Counted from the stretch's first letter, positions 26,571-35,786 are shown. The stretch is DNA of 64,000 nucleotides from Bacillus thuringiensis (GCF_001182785.1 NZ_CP012099.1:1858501-1922500); one strand, 5' to 3'. Numbers and translations: made by a program. The notes: generated by a model not told the origin, from the letters alone.

Positions 26571-26610
26571 TAAAAGGTGAACAGGAATATAACCTGTTCA
26601 CCTTTTATAA
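26571..26610. terminator. Terminator after the nitroreductase gene
   Basis: A 14-bp perfect stem AAAAGGTGAACAGG/CCTGTTCACCTTTT. Its right arm overlaps the end of the convergent small gene, so it can serve both strands. Confidence 0.88.
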
Positions 26611-26775
26611 GTAGTAAGGGTTTTTTTGTTCGGCATTTTTCATCTGATTCTTTAATTCATTTTTACGTGTTACAATCGCTGATACTTTTTGTAATGTTAT
26701 CATTGAAACGAATTGAATAAAAGCATAGTATAGCTCTATATTTTTTTGTATTGGATCATCTATTATATTTCTCAT
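26605..26775 (-). CDS. Small hypothetical protein (56 aa)
   Basis: ATG 26775 on the minus strand is preceded by GAGGAGG (complement of 26783-26789) at seven bases, an excellent ribosome site. The 56-residue product starts MRNIIDDPIQ, has a middle moderately hydrophobic amphipathic stretch (YYAFIQFVSMITLQKVSAIV) and a basic, Lys/Asn-rich end. The stop lies inside the shared terminator. I do not recognise a family; it could be a small regulator, a membrane-associated peptide or a spore protein. Confidence 0.6.
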   Translation of the reverse strand: MRNIIDDPIQKNIELYYAFIQFVSMITLQKVSAIVTRKNELKNQMKNAEQKNPYYL

Positions 26776-26807
26776 AAATATGCCTCCTCTTTTTATTCAA
26801 ATAAAAC

Positions 26808-26855
26808 TCCGCATTAATGGGCAACCCGAGTGGTGAGGGTTAATAATCAGTTCGC
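26808..26855 (+). repeat. Possible degenerate bcr1-type remnant
   Basis: CTCCGCATTAATGGGCAA and then CCCGAGTGGT...TTAATAATCAGT echo, in the same order, the CCGCATTAACGGGCAG and CCCGATTGGT...CTAATAATCAGT blocks of the full element at 39958. The rest is missing. Confidence 0.35.
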
Positions 26856-27275
26856 TAAAATTCTTTTTTATTAAGATATGTATATAATACTATAAACATC
26901 CTATAAATTCCATTATCGGAAAAAGAGAACAGTTGATATAGTGTGTGTTTTCTTTAAAGGAGAAATGACTTTTGTGAAATAAATCTTACAATTCGTCAAA
27001 TTATTTCAAAATTGTAGATAGTATAGAAAATTAGTTTTCTAAAAATATTATACTATTGATAAATAGAGTGATTTTTGTCATGATGAAAGTATACTTCATG
27101 TAAGGAGCTTTATAAGGAAATACATACTTTAGTTTGTATTAGGTTAATAGAATTTTTTGTAATAGATAGAAAAGGGATATTTTATATTAAAATATTAAAT
27201 AGAATGTCGAATTTTCATGCGATATATAAGAAATTTGAAAAAACCATTGCAAAAACACTATATTTAATGATAAAG

Positions 27276-27332
27276 TTCACATGAAGTTCACACGGATTTC
27301 ACTTTGTTCATTTAAAATGAACTCTGTGTGAA
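27276..27332. promoter_or_regulatory. Tandem TTCACA repeats and dyad upstream of entFM
   Basis: TTCACA at 27276 and 27287 and TTCACT at 27298 are spaced exactly 11 bp apart, the arrangement bound by OmpR-family dimers such as PhoP (TTNACA-N5-TTNACA) or WalR (on the other strand, TGTNAA-N5). They run into a dyad, GTTCATTT/AAATGAAC (27306-27322), with outer arms TTCACAC/GTGTGAA (27287-27293, 27326-27332). The remaining 26860-27275 and 27333-27440 stretches are AT-rich without an ORF. Confidence 0.45.
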
Positions 27333-27452
27333 AAATAAAACTCTTGCTAAAAAATGGAACTGGATGAATATTTTACTTTGATAATATTGTAAAGTATTAA
27401 AGTTTTAAGTTTTTTTTAAGAGGATAGTAGGGAAAGGAAGTAAAGACAACTT

Positions 27453-28745
27453 ATGAAAAAAGTAATTGCAGGTTTAGCAGCAGCTTCTGTAGCTGGCGTT
27501 GCAGTTCCAGGAATGGATTCTGCTCATGCACAAGTTTCAAATGAAGCGCTAAAAGAAATTAATGGACAAACTCAAACTCAAACTCAAACGACTGTAACTG
27601 AAACAAAAACTGTAGAAACAACTTCTGAATTAAAATACACAGTAACTGCTGATGTATTAAATGTTCGTTCAGGTGCTGGTACAGGACATAACGTTATTTC
27701 TAAAGTGAAATCAGGTCAAGTGCTACAAGTAGTTGGACAAGAAAATGGTTGGTTCAAAGTAAACGTAAATGGTCAAACAGGTTATGTAAGTGGTGACTTC
27801 GTAACGACTGGTGGCAAAACAGGAACGACTGTTCAACAAGGAACAGGTACTTACACAGTAAACGTTTCTTCACTTAACGTACGTACAGGCCCAAGTACAT
27901 CTCATACAGTATTAGGTTCTGTAAACAAAGGTAAAACAGTACAAGTTGTAGGTGAAGTACAAGATTGGTTTAAAATCAACTTCAATGGTGGAACTGGATA
28001 CGTAAGCAAAGACTTCGTAACAAAAGGTGGTTCTGCTGTATCTAACGAAACACAACAACCAACTACAAACAACAATACTACAACAGTTCAAACTGGTGGT
28101 TCTTATGTTGTTAACACTGGTGCTTTAAAAGTACGTACAGGCCCAGCTACATACAACGCTGTAATCGGTGGAGTAACAAATGGTAAAGTATTAAACGTTA
28201 CTGGTGCTGAAAATGGTTGGTACAAAATTAACCATAACGGCCGCACGGGTTACGTAAGTGCAGACTTCGTTAAGTTTGTAAAAGGTGGAGTAAACAACGT
28301 TACAAATAACAATAACAATAACGTTACAAATAACGTTCAACAACCAGGTAAAGATGTACAAAAACCAACAACAGGTGGAGATACATCTTCAATCGCTGGA
28401 TTCGCTAGATCTTTAAATGGTTCACCATACAGAACTGCTGGTACAACACCTGCTGGTTTTGACTGCAGTGGATTCATTCACTACGTATTAAATCAAACTG
28501 GTCATAAAGGCGCTCGTCAAACAGTTGCTGGATACTGGAGCTCTAAAACAAAAACTAGCAATCCACAACCAGGTGATTTAGTATACTTCCAAAATACTTA
28601 TAAATCAGGTCCTTCTCACATGGGTGTTTACTTAGGAAACGGTCAGTTCATTAGTGCAGAAACAGATGCAACTGGTGTACGTATTAGTTCTGTAAGTAAC
28701 TCTTACTGGAGCAAGCACATTTTAGGTTACACAAAAGCATACTAA
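27453..28745 (+). CDS. entFM: EntFM/CwpFM-type cell-wall endopeptidase (3 x SH3b, NlpC/P60)
   Basis: 430 aa secreted peptidoglycan hydrolase. Signal peptide residues 1-26 end AHA. A QTQTQTQT tract follows, then three bacterial SH3 domains (about 61-118, 133-191, 217-274; each with LNVR/LKVR-[ST]G and GWFK/DWFK/GWYK plus TGYVS), a low-complexity Asn-rich linker (277-295), and an NlpC/P60 domain (about 312-430) with Cys338 in FDCSGF and His389 in SHMGVYLG. The enzyme cleaves cell-wall stem peptides; in B. cereus it affects cell shape, motility, adhesion and virulence. Codon use is strongly biased, as in highly expressed genes. AAAGGAAGT precedes the start. Confidence 0.95.
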   Translation: MKKVIAGLAAASVAGVAVPGMDSAHAQVSNEALKEINGQTQTQTQTTVTETKTVETTSELKYTVTADVLNVRSGAGTGHNVISKVKSGQVLQVVGQENGWFKVNVNGQTGYVSGDFVTTGGKTGTTVQQGTGTYTVNVSSLNVRTGPSTSHTVLGSVNKGKTVQVVGEVQDWFKINFNGGTGYVSKDFVTKGGSAVSNETQQPTTNNNTTTVQTGGSYVVNTGALKVRTGPATYNAVIGGVTNGKVLNVTGAENGWYKINHNGRTGYVSADFVKFVKGGVNNVTNNNNNNVTNNVQQPGKDVQKPTTGGDTSSIAGFARSLNGSPYRTAGTTPAGFDCSGFIHYVLNQTGHKGARQTVAGYWSSKTKTSNPQPGDLVYFQNTYKSGPSHMGVYLGNGQFISAETDATGVRISSVSNSYWSKHILGYTKAY

Positions 28746-28777
28746 GAAAAAGTAGTTTATATACTTTTCGTATAGAG

Positions 28778-28813
28778 AAAAGGCTTTCCAAGGAAACTTG
28801 GGAAGCCTTTTTA
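28778..28813 (+). terminator. Terminator of entFM
   Basis: AAAAGGCTTTCCAAG pairs with CTTGGGAAGCCTTTT, then T residues. Confidence 0.9.
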
Positions 28814-28843
28814 TGGTTGAATGAATTGGAAGTTTAATAGTTT

Positions 28844-29626
28844 TTATTTTAGCTTTCCATTTAAAAATCGATCATATAAGTCGTGGAAATAGTTAGGACG
28901 AAATAAGTTAGCTGCATGTCCTGCTAAAGGTATTTCCTTGTATAGAACGTTAGGTAAAATAGATTTCAAATCAAATAGACAAGATTTATAGAGATGATCA
29001 TGCTCTCCCATTACCCATAGTATAGGGTGAGGAAGTGATTTTAATTTAGACTTTAAATCGAATTCTAACCGATGTCGTAATGACTGGGCAATAATGGATG
29101 AATGTAATTGTAATCCGAAACGGTAGTAAATATTTCTTGAAATGACTGCAAACGGATTTGATTTTAGTATACCACTTGGAAAAATAGTATTTGCGTATTG
29201 AGAGAGCCATTTAGAGTATTCATCTCCTCGTTTCTCCCAAAATTTTTGGAATACGTTATATAAGCGAGAAGGATTATTGTAATGTCCTCCAATATGACAA
29301 ATACTTAATACTTTTTCTGGATGCATTTGTGCAAAAATTGTAGAGATGTAACAGCCGTAACTTAGCGCACAAATATGAGCTTTTTTAATACCTTCTTGTT
29401 CATATAAGTTTAATAATTGATCTACGAGGCGCTGTAATGAAAAGTCGATTGCTTCTCCTTTATCATCACCGTGACCTAATAAGTCATAAGTTATAATGTT
29501 GTAGGAGGCAGAAAATCGTTTTTGCTCCTTTTTGAAGGCGCGACGATTGCCAACTAATCCATGAATAAAAATAATTGTTTCCTTTTCAGAATGTATATTT
29601 GTTTGCAAAAAGGATACTCCTTTCAC
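28844..29626 (-). CDS. Alpha/beta hydrolase
   Basis: 260 aa. IIFIHGLVGNRRAF carries the oxyanion HG motif, the nucleophile elbow is ALSYGC (GxSxG-like with Ala in first position), the acid is Asp in GEHDHL and the base His in LAGHAANLF. No signal peptide, so cytoplasmic. Family members are esterases, lactonases or thioesterases; the substrate is unknown. It starts at ATG 29626, behind AAAGGAG. Monocistronic. Confidence 0.85.
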   Translation of the reverse strand: MKGVSFLQTNIHSEKETIIFIHGLVGNRRAFKKEQKRFSASYNIITYDLLGHGDDKGEAIDFSLQRLVDQLLNLYEQEGIKKAHICALSYGCYISTIFAQMHPEKVLSICHIGGHYNNPSRLYNVFQKFWEKRGDEYSKWLSQYANTIFPSGILKSNPFAVISRNIYYRFGLQLHSSIIAQSLRHRLEFDLKSKLKSLPHPILWVMGEHDHLYKSCLFDLKSILPNVLYKEIPLAGHAANLFRPNYFHDLYDRFLNGKLK

Positions 29627-29770
29627 TAACTGGAGATTTATATCGTGTTGTAAATTATTTATCTATAATTTACATAGAATAATATTAAGTACCAGGTAAT
29701 AATATCAGATGTTTATATCTGTTGTAAAGATGAGTTTTTATGTATATTTTGTAAAAATAGAAAAAGTGTG

Positions 29771-29787
29771 TTTACATTCAGTTTACA
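29771..29787. promoter_or_regulatory. TTTACA-N5-TTTACA direct repeat upstream of the ABC transporter gene
   Basis: Two perfect TTTACA hexamers (29771-29776, 29782-29787) are 11 bp apart. On the opposite strand this is TGTAAA-N5-TGTAAA, a full match to the WalR-type consensus and to the general OmpR-family arrangement. The nearby response regulator at 31695 is a natural candidate to bind it. Confidence 0.5.
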
Positions 29788-29848
29788 TTTGTATCGTATT
29801 CTAATTTTAGAAAGAACAGTTTGGTTTAACACGAGGAGATGAACAGGA

Positions 29849-31609
29849 ATGGAAGTTAGAAATGAAATGAAGAAAAAAGGGAGCTGGAGGCAGTTTTTAC
29901 GCCTTATTCAAGATACAAATCCTCCGAAAGGAATTTTAATTTTTGCGTTATTAATGAGTTTGCTTTCTACGGGAGCGAGTTTATTTATTCCTATGCTGAC
30001 AAAAGGATTAGTAGATAATTTTTCGCTTTCTTCAATTAGTGCAGGACAAATTGTTGGGTTAGTTGCTTTCTTTGTAATGCAAACTATTGCGGCAGGGTTG
30101 TCTATATATTTACTAAATTATATTGGGCAGAAGATTGTAGCGGGACTAAGAGAACGTTTGTGGAAAAAGGTACTTATCTTGCCGGTATCTTATTACGATC
30201 AAAATAGAACAGGTGATACCATTAGCCGTATGACGAATGATACAGGTGTTGTGAAAACGTTAATTTCTGAGCATTTGTCAAACTTATTAACAGGTGGTAT
30301 TTCAATTGTTGGATCGTTAATTGTATTATTTGTGTTAGATTGGAAAATGACTGCGTTACTTTTAACGGTTATTCCGTTGTCTGTATTAATTTTAGTTCCA
30401 CTTGGACGAAAAATGTATAAGATTTCAAAAGCGCTTCAAGATGAAACGGCATCTTTTACAAGCGTGTTAACGCAAGTGTTATCAGAAATTCGTTTAGTGA
30501 AATCTTCAAATACAGAAAAAAGAGAATATGAAACGGGTAATACAGGTATACAAAAGTTATTACAATTTGGTTTGAAAGAAGGAAAAGTGCAAGCATTAAT
30601 TTCGCCAGTTATGTCGTTTGTTTTAATGGCACTACTTGTTATTATCGTAGGATATGGCGGGATGAGAGTTTCTAGCGGTGCATTAACAACTGGTGAACTT
30701 GTAGCGTTTATTTTGTATTTAGTTCAAATTATAATGCCGATGAGTCAATTATCTATGTTCTTTACACAATTTCAAAAGGCAATTGGTGCAACGGAAAGAA
30801 TTAGTACGATTTTAGAATATAAAGTAGAAGATCATGAAACTGGTGTGAAAGTGACAAATGCTAAGCAGCCGATCGTTCTTGAAAATGTACATTTTGAGTA
30901 TAACGAAGAAGAGCAAGTTTTGAAAAATATTGATTTCACAATTGAATCAGGAAAAGTGACAGCGATTGTAGGACCAAGTGGTAGTGGGAAAACAACGTTA
31001 TTCTCATTACTGGAACGTTTTTATGAGCCAACTAGCGGTGCCATTAAATTAGGAAAAGAATCAATTACGAGTTATTCATTACAGTCATGGCGACGTCAAA
31101 TCGGTTACGTATCACAAGATAGTCCGTTAATCGATGGAACGATTCGTGATAATATTTGTTACGGCGTTGAAGGCGAAGTAACGGATGAAGAAATTGAAAA
31201 AGTAGCAGCAATGGCATATGTTGATGCATTTATTCATGACTTACCAAACGGTTATGCAACAGAAGTTGGAGAACGCGGTGTGAAGCTTTCTGGTGGACAA
31301 AGACAGCGAATTGCCATTGCCCGGGCGTTACTTCGAAATCCGCAAATTCTTATGCTCGATGAGGCAACTTCAAGCTTAGATAGTAAATCTGAGTCTGTCG
31401 TTCAAAAAGCGTTAAATAACTTAATGAAAGGCAGAACAACGTTAGTGATCGCGCATAGACTTTCTACTGTTGTAGATGCAGATAAAATTATCTTTATTGA
31501 AAAAGGGAATCTTACAGGTAGTGGTACGCATGATGAATTATTACAGACGCATGATATGTATCGCGAGTTTGCAACGCAACAATTGAAAATTAAAGAGGGT
31601 GCATTATAA
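29849..31609 (+). CDS. BmrA/LmrA-like multidrug ABC transporter
   Basis: 586 aa half-transporter working as a homodimer: about six membrane helices (residues 25-320), then an ATPase with Walker [10 protein letters not shown], signature [15 protein letters not shown], Walker [13 protein letters not shown] and H-loop IAHRLST. It fits exporters of drugs or lipids such as BmrA. ATG 29849 follows GAGGAG at ten bases; ATG 29867 is an alternative. A terminator separates it from a two-component system on the same strand, suggesting stimulus-linked expression. Confidence 0.9.
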   Translation: MEVRNEMKKKGSWRQFLRLIQDTNPPKGILIFALLMSLLSTGASLFIPMLTKGLVDNFSLSSISAGQIVGLVAFFVMQTIAAGLSIYLLNYIGQKIVAGLRERLWKKVLILPVSYYDQNRTGDTISRMTNDTGVVKTLISEHLSNLLTGGISIVGSLIVLFVLDWKMTALLLTVIPLSVLILVPLGRKMYKISKALQDETASFTSVLTQVLSEIRLVKSSNTEKREYETGNTGIQKLLQFGLKEGKVQALISPVMSFVLMALLVIIVGYGGMRVSSGALTTGELVAFILYLVQIIMPMSQLSMFFTQFQKAIGATERISTILEYKVEDHETGVKVTNAKQPIVLENVHFEYNEEEQVLKNIDFTIESGKVTAIVGPSGSGKTTLFSLLERFYEPTSGAIKLGKESITSYSLQSWRRQIGYVSQDSPLIDGTIRDNICYGVEGEVTDEEIEKVAAMAYVDAFIHDLPNGYATEVGERGVKLSGGQRQRIAIARALLRNPQILMLDEATSSLDSKSESVVQKALNNLMKGRTTLVIAHRLSTVVDADKIIFIEKGNLTGSGTHDELLQTHDMYREFATQQLKIKEGAL

Positions 31610-31658
31610 AATGAATCATCAGTGGGATTTTACTCCACTGATGATTCATTTTAAAAAA
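31608..31658 (+). terminator. Terminator between the ABC transporter and response regulator genes
   Basis: An 18-bp perfect stem (31608-31625 with 31635-31652) starts within the stop codon and is followed by TTAAAAAAA; the weak U tract may allow read-through into the regulator genes. Confidence 0.8.
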
Positions 31659-31694
31659 ATATATTAGATGCTAAGTAGAAAGGAAATGGTTCCT

Positions 31695-32372
31695 TTGATA
31701 CCTAAAATTTTAATAGTAGACGACGATCCACACATTAGGGAACTCGTTTCTGTATTTTTAGAACGAGAAGGTTTTCAAACATATGAGGCAATTGATGGAG
31801 TAGATGCACTTCGGAAAATGGATGACGTAAAAGTCGATATGGTTATTCTTGATATCATGATGCCAAATATGGATGGATTTGATGTATGTTTTGAATTAAG
31901 AAAATACTATGATATCCCGGTTCTGATGCTAACTGCCAAAGGAGAAACATCACAAAAAGTAAAAGGATTTCACCTTGGGACAGATGATTATCTTGTAAAG
32001 CCATTTGATCCTATAGAACTAGTAGTGAGAGTAAAGGCATTATTGAAACGTTACCAAATTACAGTTTCACAATCGATTCAAGTTGGAAATGTATTATTAA
32101 ATCGTAAAACATTCGAAGTTACATCTGGAGAACAAACGGTTACGTTACCGTTAAAAGAATTTGAGCTGCTCTTTACTTTAGGGTCTAAATCGGGAAGAAC
32201 TTGTTCGAGAGAGCAATTAATTGAAGAAATATGGGGATATGATTTTGAAGGGAATGAACGTACACTAGACGTTCATATTAATCGGTTACGTGAGAAGTTT
32301 CAAGAAGAGCAGTCGAAATTTAGTATTAAAACAATAAGAGGATTAGGGTATCGCTTAGAGGTAAGTAAATGA
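31695..32372 (+). CDS. OmpR-family response regulator
   Basis: About 225 aa. Receiver domain: acidic pocket VDDDP, phospho-acceptor Asp53 in ILDIMMP, Thr in MLTAKGE, Lys in LVKPFDP. C-terminal winged helix: LPLKEFELLFTLGSKSGRTC, then ERTLDVHINRLREKF and IRGLGYRLE. TTG 31695 has AAAGGA at about ten bases and gives the standard MIPKILIVDDD start; ATG 31668 and 31686 lack proper spacing. Its stop overlaps the kinase start (ATGA). Confidence 0.9.
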   Translation: MIPKILIVDDDPHIRELVSVFLEREGFQTYEAIDGVDALRKMDDVKVDMVILDIMMPNMDGFDVCFELRKYYDIPVLMLTAKGETSQKVKGFHLGTDDYLVKPFDPIELVVRVKALLKRYQITVSQSIQVGNVLLNRKTFEVTSGEQTVTLPLKEFELLFTLGSKSGRTCSREQLIEEIWGYDFEGNERTLDVHINRLREKFQEEQSKFSIKTIRGLGYRLEVSK

Positions 32373-33442
32373 GAAAAGGAAAACGAATGAGTAAGTTGAA
32401 GATGCTGAAAGTATTTGGAGCGGTATTAGCGCTCTTTTCTTTTCTTACTATCATTTGGTCTATCGCATTTTATGTAGCAACTAGTATATTGAATGCTTTT
32501 GACGTAAACGTATCGCCATTTGTTGCCTTTCTAATTAGTGATATGGTCGGTTTTGTATTTATTATTCTTATTTGGACATTAATTGGAATATTAATGAGGC
32601 CAAAACGAGAGGCAATGATTTGGACTATTATTGAACCGATACAAAAAATTGCAAAAGGAGATTTCTCCGTAAAAATACGAAATGAAGAAAAGTATGATGG
32701 AGAAATTGGCGTGCTCGTAAAAAGTATAAATGATATGACAGATGAACTGAATACGATGGAGAAAATGAGACAAGAATTTGTATCGAATGTTTCTCATGAA
32801 ATACAGTCACCATTAACTTCTATAAAAGGATTTGCTAGAGCACTACAAGACGATAATCTTTCTGAGAAAAAAAGAAAGCATTATCTTACCATTATTGAAA
32901 CTGAAACAACGAGATTATCTAAACTAAGTCAAAACTTATTAAAGCTAACTCTTTTAGAATCAGAAGAGTATATACCAGAAAGAGTGAGTTATCGATTAGA
33001 TCAGCAGTTAAAGCAAATTGTGTTAAATAGTGAACCACTCTGGACTGAAAAAGAAATTGAGTTAGAACTAGATTTAGAAAAAGTACATGTTATTGCTGAT
33101 CAAGAAAGTATGAGTCAAGTGTGGATTAATTTAATTCATAATAGTATTAAATTTACTCCAAGCGGTGGTACGATTATTATTCAGTTAAAGGAACATGAAA
33201 CAGTAGTGGAAGTGCGTATCCGTGATTCAGGAATTGGTATATCTGAAGAACAGAAACAACATATTTTTGAGCGTTTTTATAAAGCGGATTCTTCACGAAA
33301 TCGTGCTTATGGAGGAAGTGGCTTAGGTTTAGCTATTGTAAAAAAAGTACTCGATCTTCATCATGGGGAAATAAAAGTTGAGAGTGAGGAAGGGAATGGT
33401 ACTGAATTTATTGTGTGTATTCCTAAATATAAAGAGAAATAG
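32369..33442 (+). CDS. Sensor histidine kinase with very short extracytoplasmic loop
   Basis: 357 aa. Two membrane helices (about 14-40 and 51-75) enclose only around ten residues, so there is no external sensor domain and the signal is probably read inside the membrane. HAMP region about 77-130; H-box VSHEIQSPLT with phospho-acceptor His143 (HEIQSP in place of the usual HELRTP); N-box NLIHNSIKFT; G1 DSGIGIS; G2 GGSGLGLAIVKK. It is translationally coupled to the regulator. Next to a drug-type ABC transporter, it may sense membrane or antibiotic stress. Confidence 0.9.
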   Translation: MRKGKRMSKLKMLKVFGAVLALFSFLTIIWSIAFYVATSILNAFDVNVSPFVAFLISDMVGFVFIILIWTLIGILMRPKREAMIWTIIEPIQKIAKGDFSVKIRNEEKYDGEIGVLVKSINDMTDELNTMEKMRQEFVSNVSHEIQSPLTSIKGFARALQDDNLSEKKRKHYLTIIETETTRLSKLSQNLLKLTLLESEEYIPERVSYRLDQQLKQIVLNSEPLWTEKEIELELDLEKVHVIADQESMSQVWINLIHNSIKFTPSGGTIIIQLKEHETVVEVRIRDSGIGISEEQKQHIFERFYKADSSRNRAYGGSGLGLAIVKKVLDLHHGEIKVESEEGNGTEFIVCIPKYKEK

Positions 33443-33477
33443 TGTTAGGGTGATATCTTCTAACACTATTTCTCTTT
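33431..33477. terminator. Bidirectional terminator overlapping both flanking stop codons
   Basis: An 18-bp perfect stem (33431-33448 with 33460-33477) covers the end of the kinase gene and the end of the convergent DUF3139-like gene. Confidence 0.88.
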
Positions 33478-34056
33478 ATAAATACATTTACCATTGTTGC
33501 AGCTATATTGATAAGCTCTTCCTTCGCTATTCATACGGTATGAGTAATCTGATTCTTTATCTTTCTTAAAGTCAACGTACGCTTCTGCACCGTTTTTATC
33601 ATCATCTATATCAATGAATTGAACGGATCGTATAGAATAATCTTCCTTTTCACTTAATCCCTTTTCTTGCAAATTTTTATGTATACTGTCTACTAACTCG
33701 TCAAACAATGACCAGTTTAAATTAAGATTTTCAAATGACTCAGTATGTCTTCCTAAAATGCCTTCGTCTTGTATTATTTTATTATTATCGTATGTATAAG
33801 AGTATGTAAAATAGGGTTCGTCTTTATATACTACTGTTGCATAATAGCCGATATTATAAAGGGGAGTATATTTTCCGGTTATGCTTTGTATTTCTTTTTG
33901 CTTATATCCTTTTATAGTATGGAGATAGTCGCTAGTATCTTTTTCTATTACTTTATAATGTAGTGGATTACCAAATATAAAATACATAGCCAAAAATATG
34001 ATACATAGTCCGACTGCAGTTAGTGATAAGAACCATTTTTTTCTTTTCATACACAT
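33466..34056 (-). CDS. DUF3139-like membrane-anchored protein
   Basis: 196 aa with a basic N-terminus (MCMKRKK) and one hydrophobic helix (about 8-28), so an extracytoplasmic, membrane-anchored protein. The mature part has Tyr-rich segments (IGYYATVVYKDEPYFTYSYT) and an acidic stretch IDIDDDKNG, resembling DUF3139 proteins. The start is ATG 34056 or 34050 behind AGGAG. The function is unknown. Confidence 0.7.
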   Translation of the reverse strand: MCMKRKKWFLSLTAVGLCIIFLAMYFIFGNPLHYKVIEKDTSDYLHTIKGYKQKEIQSITGKYTPLYNIGYYATVVYKDEPYFTYSYTYDNNKIIQDEGILGRHTESFENLNLNWSLFDELVDSIHKNLQEKGLSEKEDYSIRSVQFIDIDDDKNGAEAYVDFKKDKESDYSYRMNSEGRAYQYSCNNGKCIYKEK

Positions 34057-34137
34057 ACACGCTCCTATGCTGAATTTATTTTTATTTTATATGAATAATG
34101 GAAAAAACATGATACTTATAAATAAAAACTTTTTATA

Positions 34138-34153
34138 GTTACCTACAAGTAAC
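34138..34153. promoter_or_regulatory. Palindrome upstream of the SDR gene
   Basis: GTTAC-N6-GTAAC lies about 95 bp upstream of the SDR start and 82 bp upstream of the divergent gene. It resembles sites bound by HxlR/YodB-type redox regulators, but no regulator gene is adjacent. A TATAAT box is at 34210-34215. Confidence 0.35.
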
Positions 34154-34246
34154 CTACGCACATGAAAGTGCATCATTGCCTTTTTACATAAACATAGATA
34201 CAATTTTAATATAATACATAACTGAGATGATTAAGGAGTGTTATAC

Positions 34247-34966
34247 TTGGCAGAATTATTACAAGGCAAAAATGCTTTAATTACAGGAGCAGGTAGAGGG
34301 ATTGGTCGCGCTGTCGCAATCGCATTAGCGAAAGAAGGCGTAAATGTAGGACTATTAGCTCGTTCAGAAGAAAACTTAAAAGCAGTAGCGAAAGAAGTAG
34401 AAGCAGAAGGTGTAAAAGCTGTTATTGCAACTGCTGATGTTTCTTCATACGAAGAAGTGACTACTGCGATTGAAACGTTAAAAAATGGTTTAGGATCTAT
34501 CGATATTTTAATTAATAACGCTGGTATTTCTAAGTTCGGTAAGTTTTTAGAATTAGATGTTGCTGATTGGGAAAAAATCATTCAAGTAAACTTAATGGGT
34601 GTATATTATGCAACTCGTGCTGCTTTACCAAGCATGATTGAACAACAATCTGGTGATATCATTAACATTTCATCTACAGCAGGACAAAAAGGTGCACCTG
34701 TAACAAGTGCATATAGTGCTTCTAAATTTGGTGTTCTTGGTTTAACAGAATCGTTAGCGATGGAAGTTCGTAAGCATAACATTCGTGTAACGGCTTTAAC
34801 ACCAAGTACAGTAGCAACTGATATGGCTGTTGATTTAGGATTAACTGACGGAAATCCTGATAAAGTTATGCAAGCTGAAGATATTGCAGAATTTATCGTA
34901 GCACAGCTGAAATTAAATAAACGTACATTTATTAAATCAGCTGGACTTTGGTCTACTAATCCATAA
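34247..34966 (+). CDS. Short-chain dehydrogenase/reductase (FabG-like 3-ketoacyl reductase)
   Basis: About 239 aa classical SDR: NADPH-binding [16 protein letters not shown], and the catalytic Ser in NISSTAG with Tyr-x-x-x-Lys in [12 protein letters not shown] 34247 is the likely start, with AAGGAG at 34233-34238 eight bases upstream. FabG-like, but the lone position outside a fatty-acid cluster suggests another carbonyl substrate. A terminator follows. Confidence 0.9.
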   Translation: MAELLQGKNALITGAGRGIGRAVAIALAKEGVNVGLLARSEENLKAVAKEVEAEGVKAVIATADVSSYEEVTTAIETLKNGLGSIDILINNAGISKFGKFLELDVADWEKIIQVNLMGVYYATRAALPSMIEQQSGDIINISSTAGQKGAPVTSAYSASKFGVLGLTESLAMEVRKHNIRVTALTPSTVATDMAVDLGLTDGNPDKVMQAEDIAEFIVAQLKLNKRTFIKSAGLWSTNP

Positions 34967-34982
34967 GAATTACATTTATTAA

Positions 34983-35038
34983 TAAAAGAAGGGATATCTA
35001 TTCTGTAATGGGATAGATGTCCCTTCTTTATTTTTTTT
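34983..35038 (+). terminator. Rho-independent terminator
   Basis: AAAGAAGGGA(T)ATCTATT pairs with GATAGATGTCCCTTCTTT, then a run of eight T residues. Confidence 0.9.
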
Positions 35039-35114
35039 GTTTAAGACAGAATTTTCTGTATAATCAAAAGGGAATGGTAGAAAGCATTGGAAAATTGAAA
35101 GGGGTGGTATTTGC

Positions 35115-35786
35115 ATGATTGGAATTGAGAAATGGACGGCTGTTGATCAATATATGAGTGATGTATTAATACCGAAAGATTCTACATTAGAAGGGGTTCT
35201 TCAAACTAATGCTGCAGCTAATTTGCCAGCACATGATGTATCACCAACGCAAGGTAAGTTTTTACAACTATTAGTACAAATTCAAGGGGCCCGTAATGTT
35301 TTAGAAATTGGTACGCTAGGCGGATATAGCACGATATGGATTGCTAGAGCATTGCCATCTGGAGGCCGAGTTGTTACATTGGAAGCAAGTGAAAAACATG
35401 CAGAAATTGCACGTAGCAATATTGAGCGTGCTAATTTGACTGATAAAATTGAAATACGAACAGGATTAGCGTTAGATTCTTTACAACAAATAGAAAACGA
35501 GAAGTATGAACCGTTTGATTTTATTTTTATAGATGCTGATAAACAAAATAACCCTGCTTATTTTGAATGGGCACTAAAACTATCACGACCGGGTACTGTA
35601 ATTATTGGGGATAACGTAGTACGTGAAGGAGAAGTTATTGACAATACTAGTACCGATCCTCGTGTACAAGGGATACGTCGTTTCTATGAATTAATAGCTG
35701 ATGAGCCACGTGTTAGTGCTACAGCGCTTCAAACTGTCGGAAGTAAAGGATACGATGGGTTTGTAATGGCAGTAGTAAAAGAGTGA
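35115..35786 (+). CDS. Class I SAM-dependent O-methyltransferase
   Basis: 223 aa cation-dependent (COMT/caffeoyl-CoA-type) methyltransferase. SAM-binding LEIGTLGGYSTIWIA, acidic loop VTLEAS, metal-site FIFIDADKQNN and IIGDNVVREG are all present. Close relatives in B. cereus methylate catechols and flavonoids in vitro; the native substrate is not known. GGGGTGG precedes the start. Confidence 0.9.
   Translation: MIGIEKWTAVDQYMSDVLIPKDSTLEGVLQTNAAANLPAHDVSPTQGKFLQLLVQIQGARNVLEIGTLGGYSTIWIARALPSGGRVVTLEASEKHAEIARSNIERANLTDKIEIRTGLALDSLQQIENEKYEPFDFIFIDADKQNNPAYFEWALKLSRPGTVIIGDNVVREGEVIDNTSTDPRVQGIRRFYELIADEPRVSATALQTVGSKGYDGFVMAVVKE

Noticed and set aside
27541..27600. QTQTQT tract in EntFM as a phase-variable repeat
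   Set aside because: The six-base period keeps the frame; copy-number change would only alter linker length, so no on/off switch is expected.
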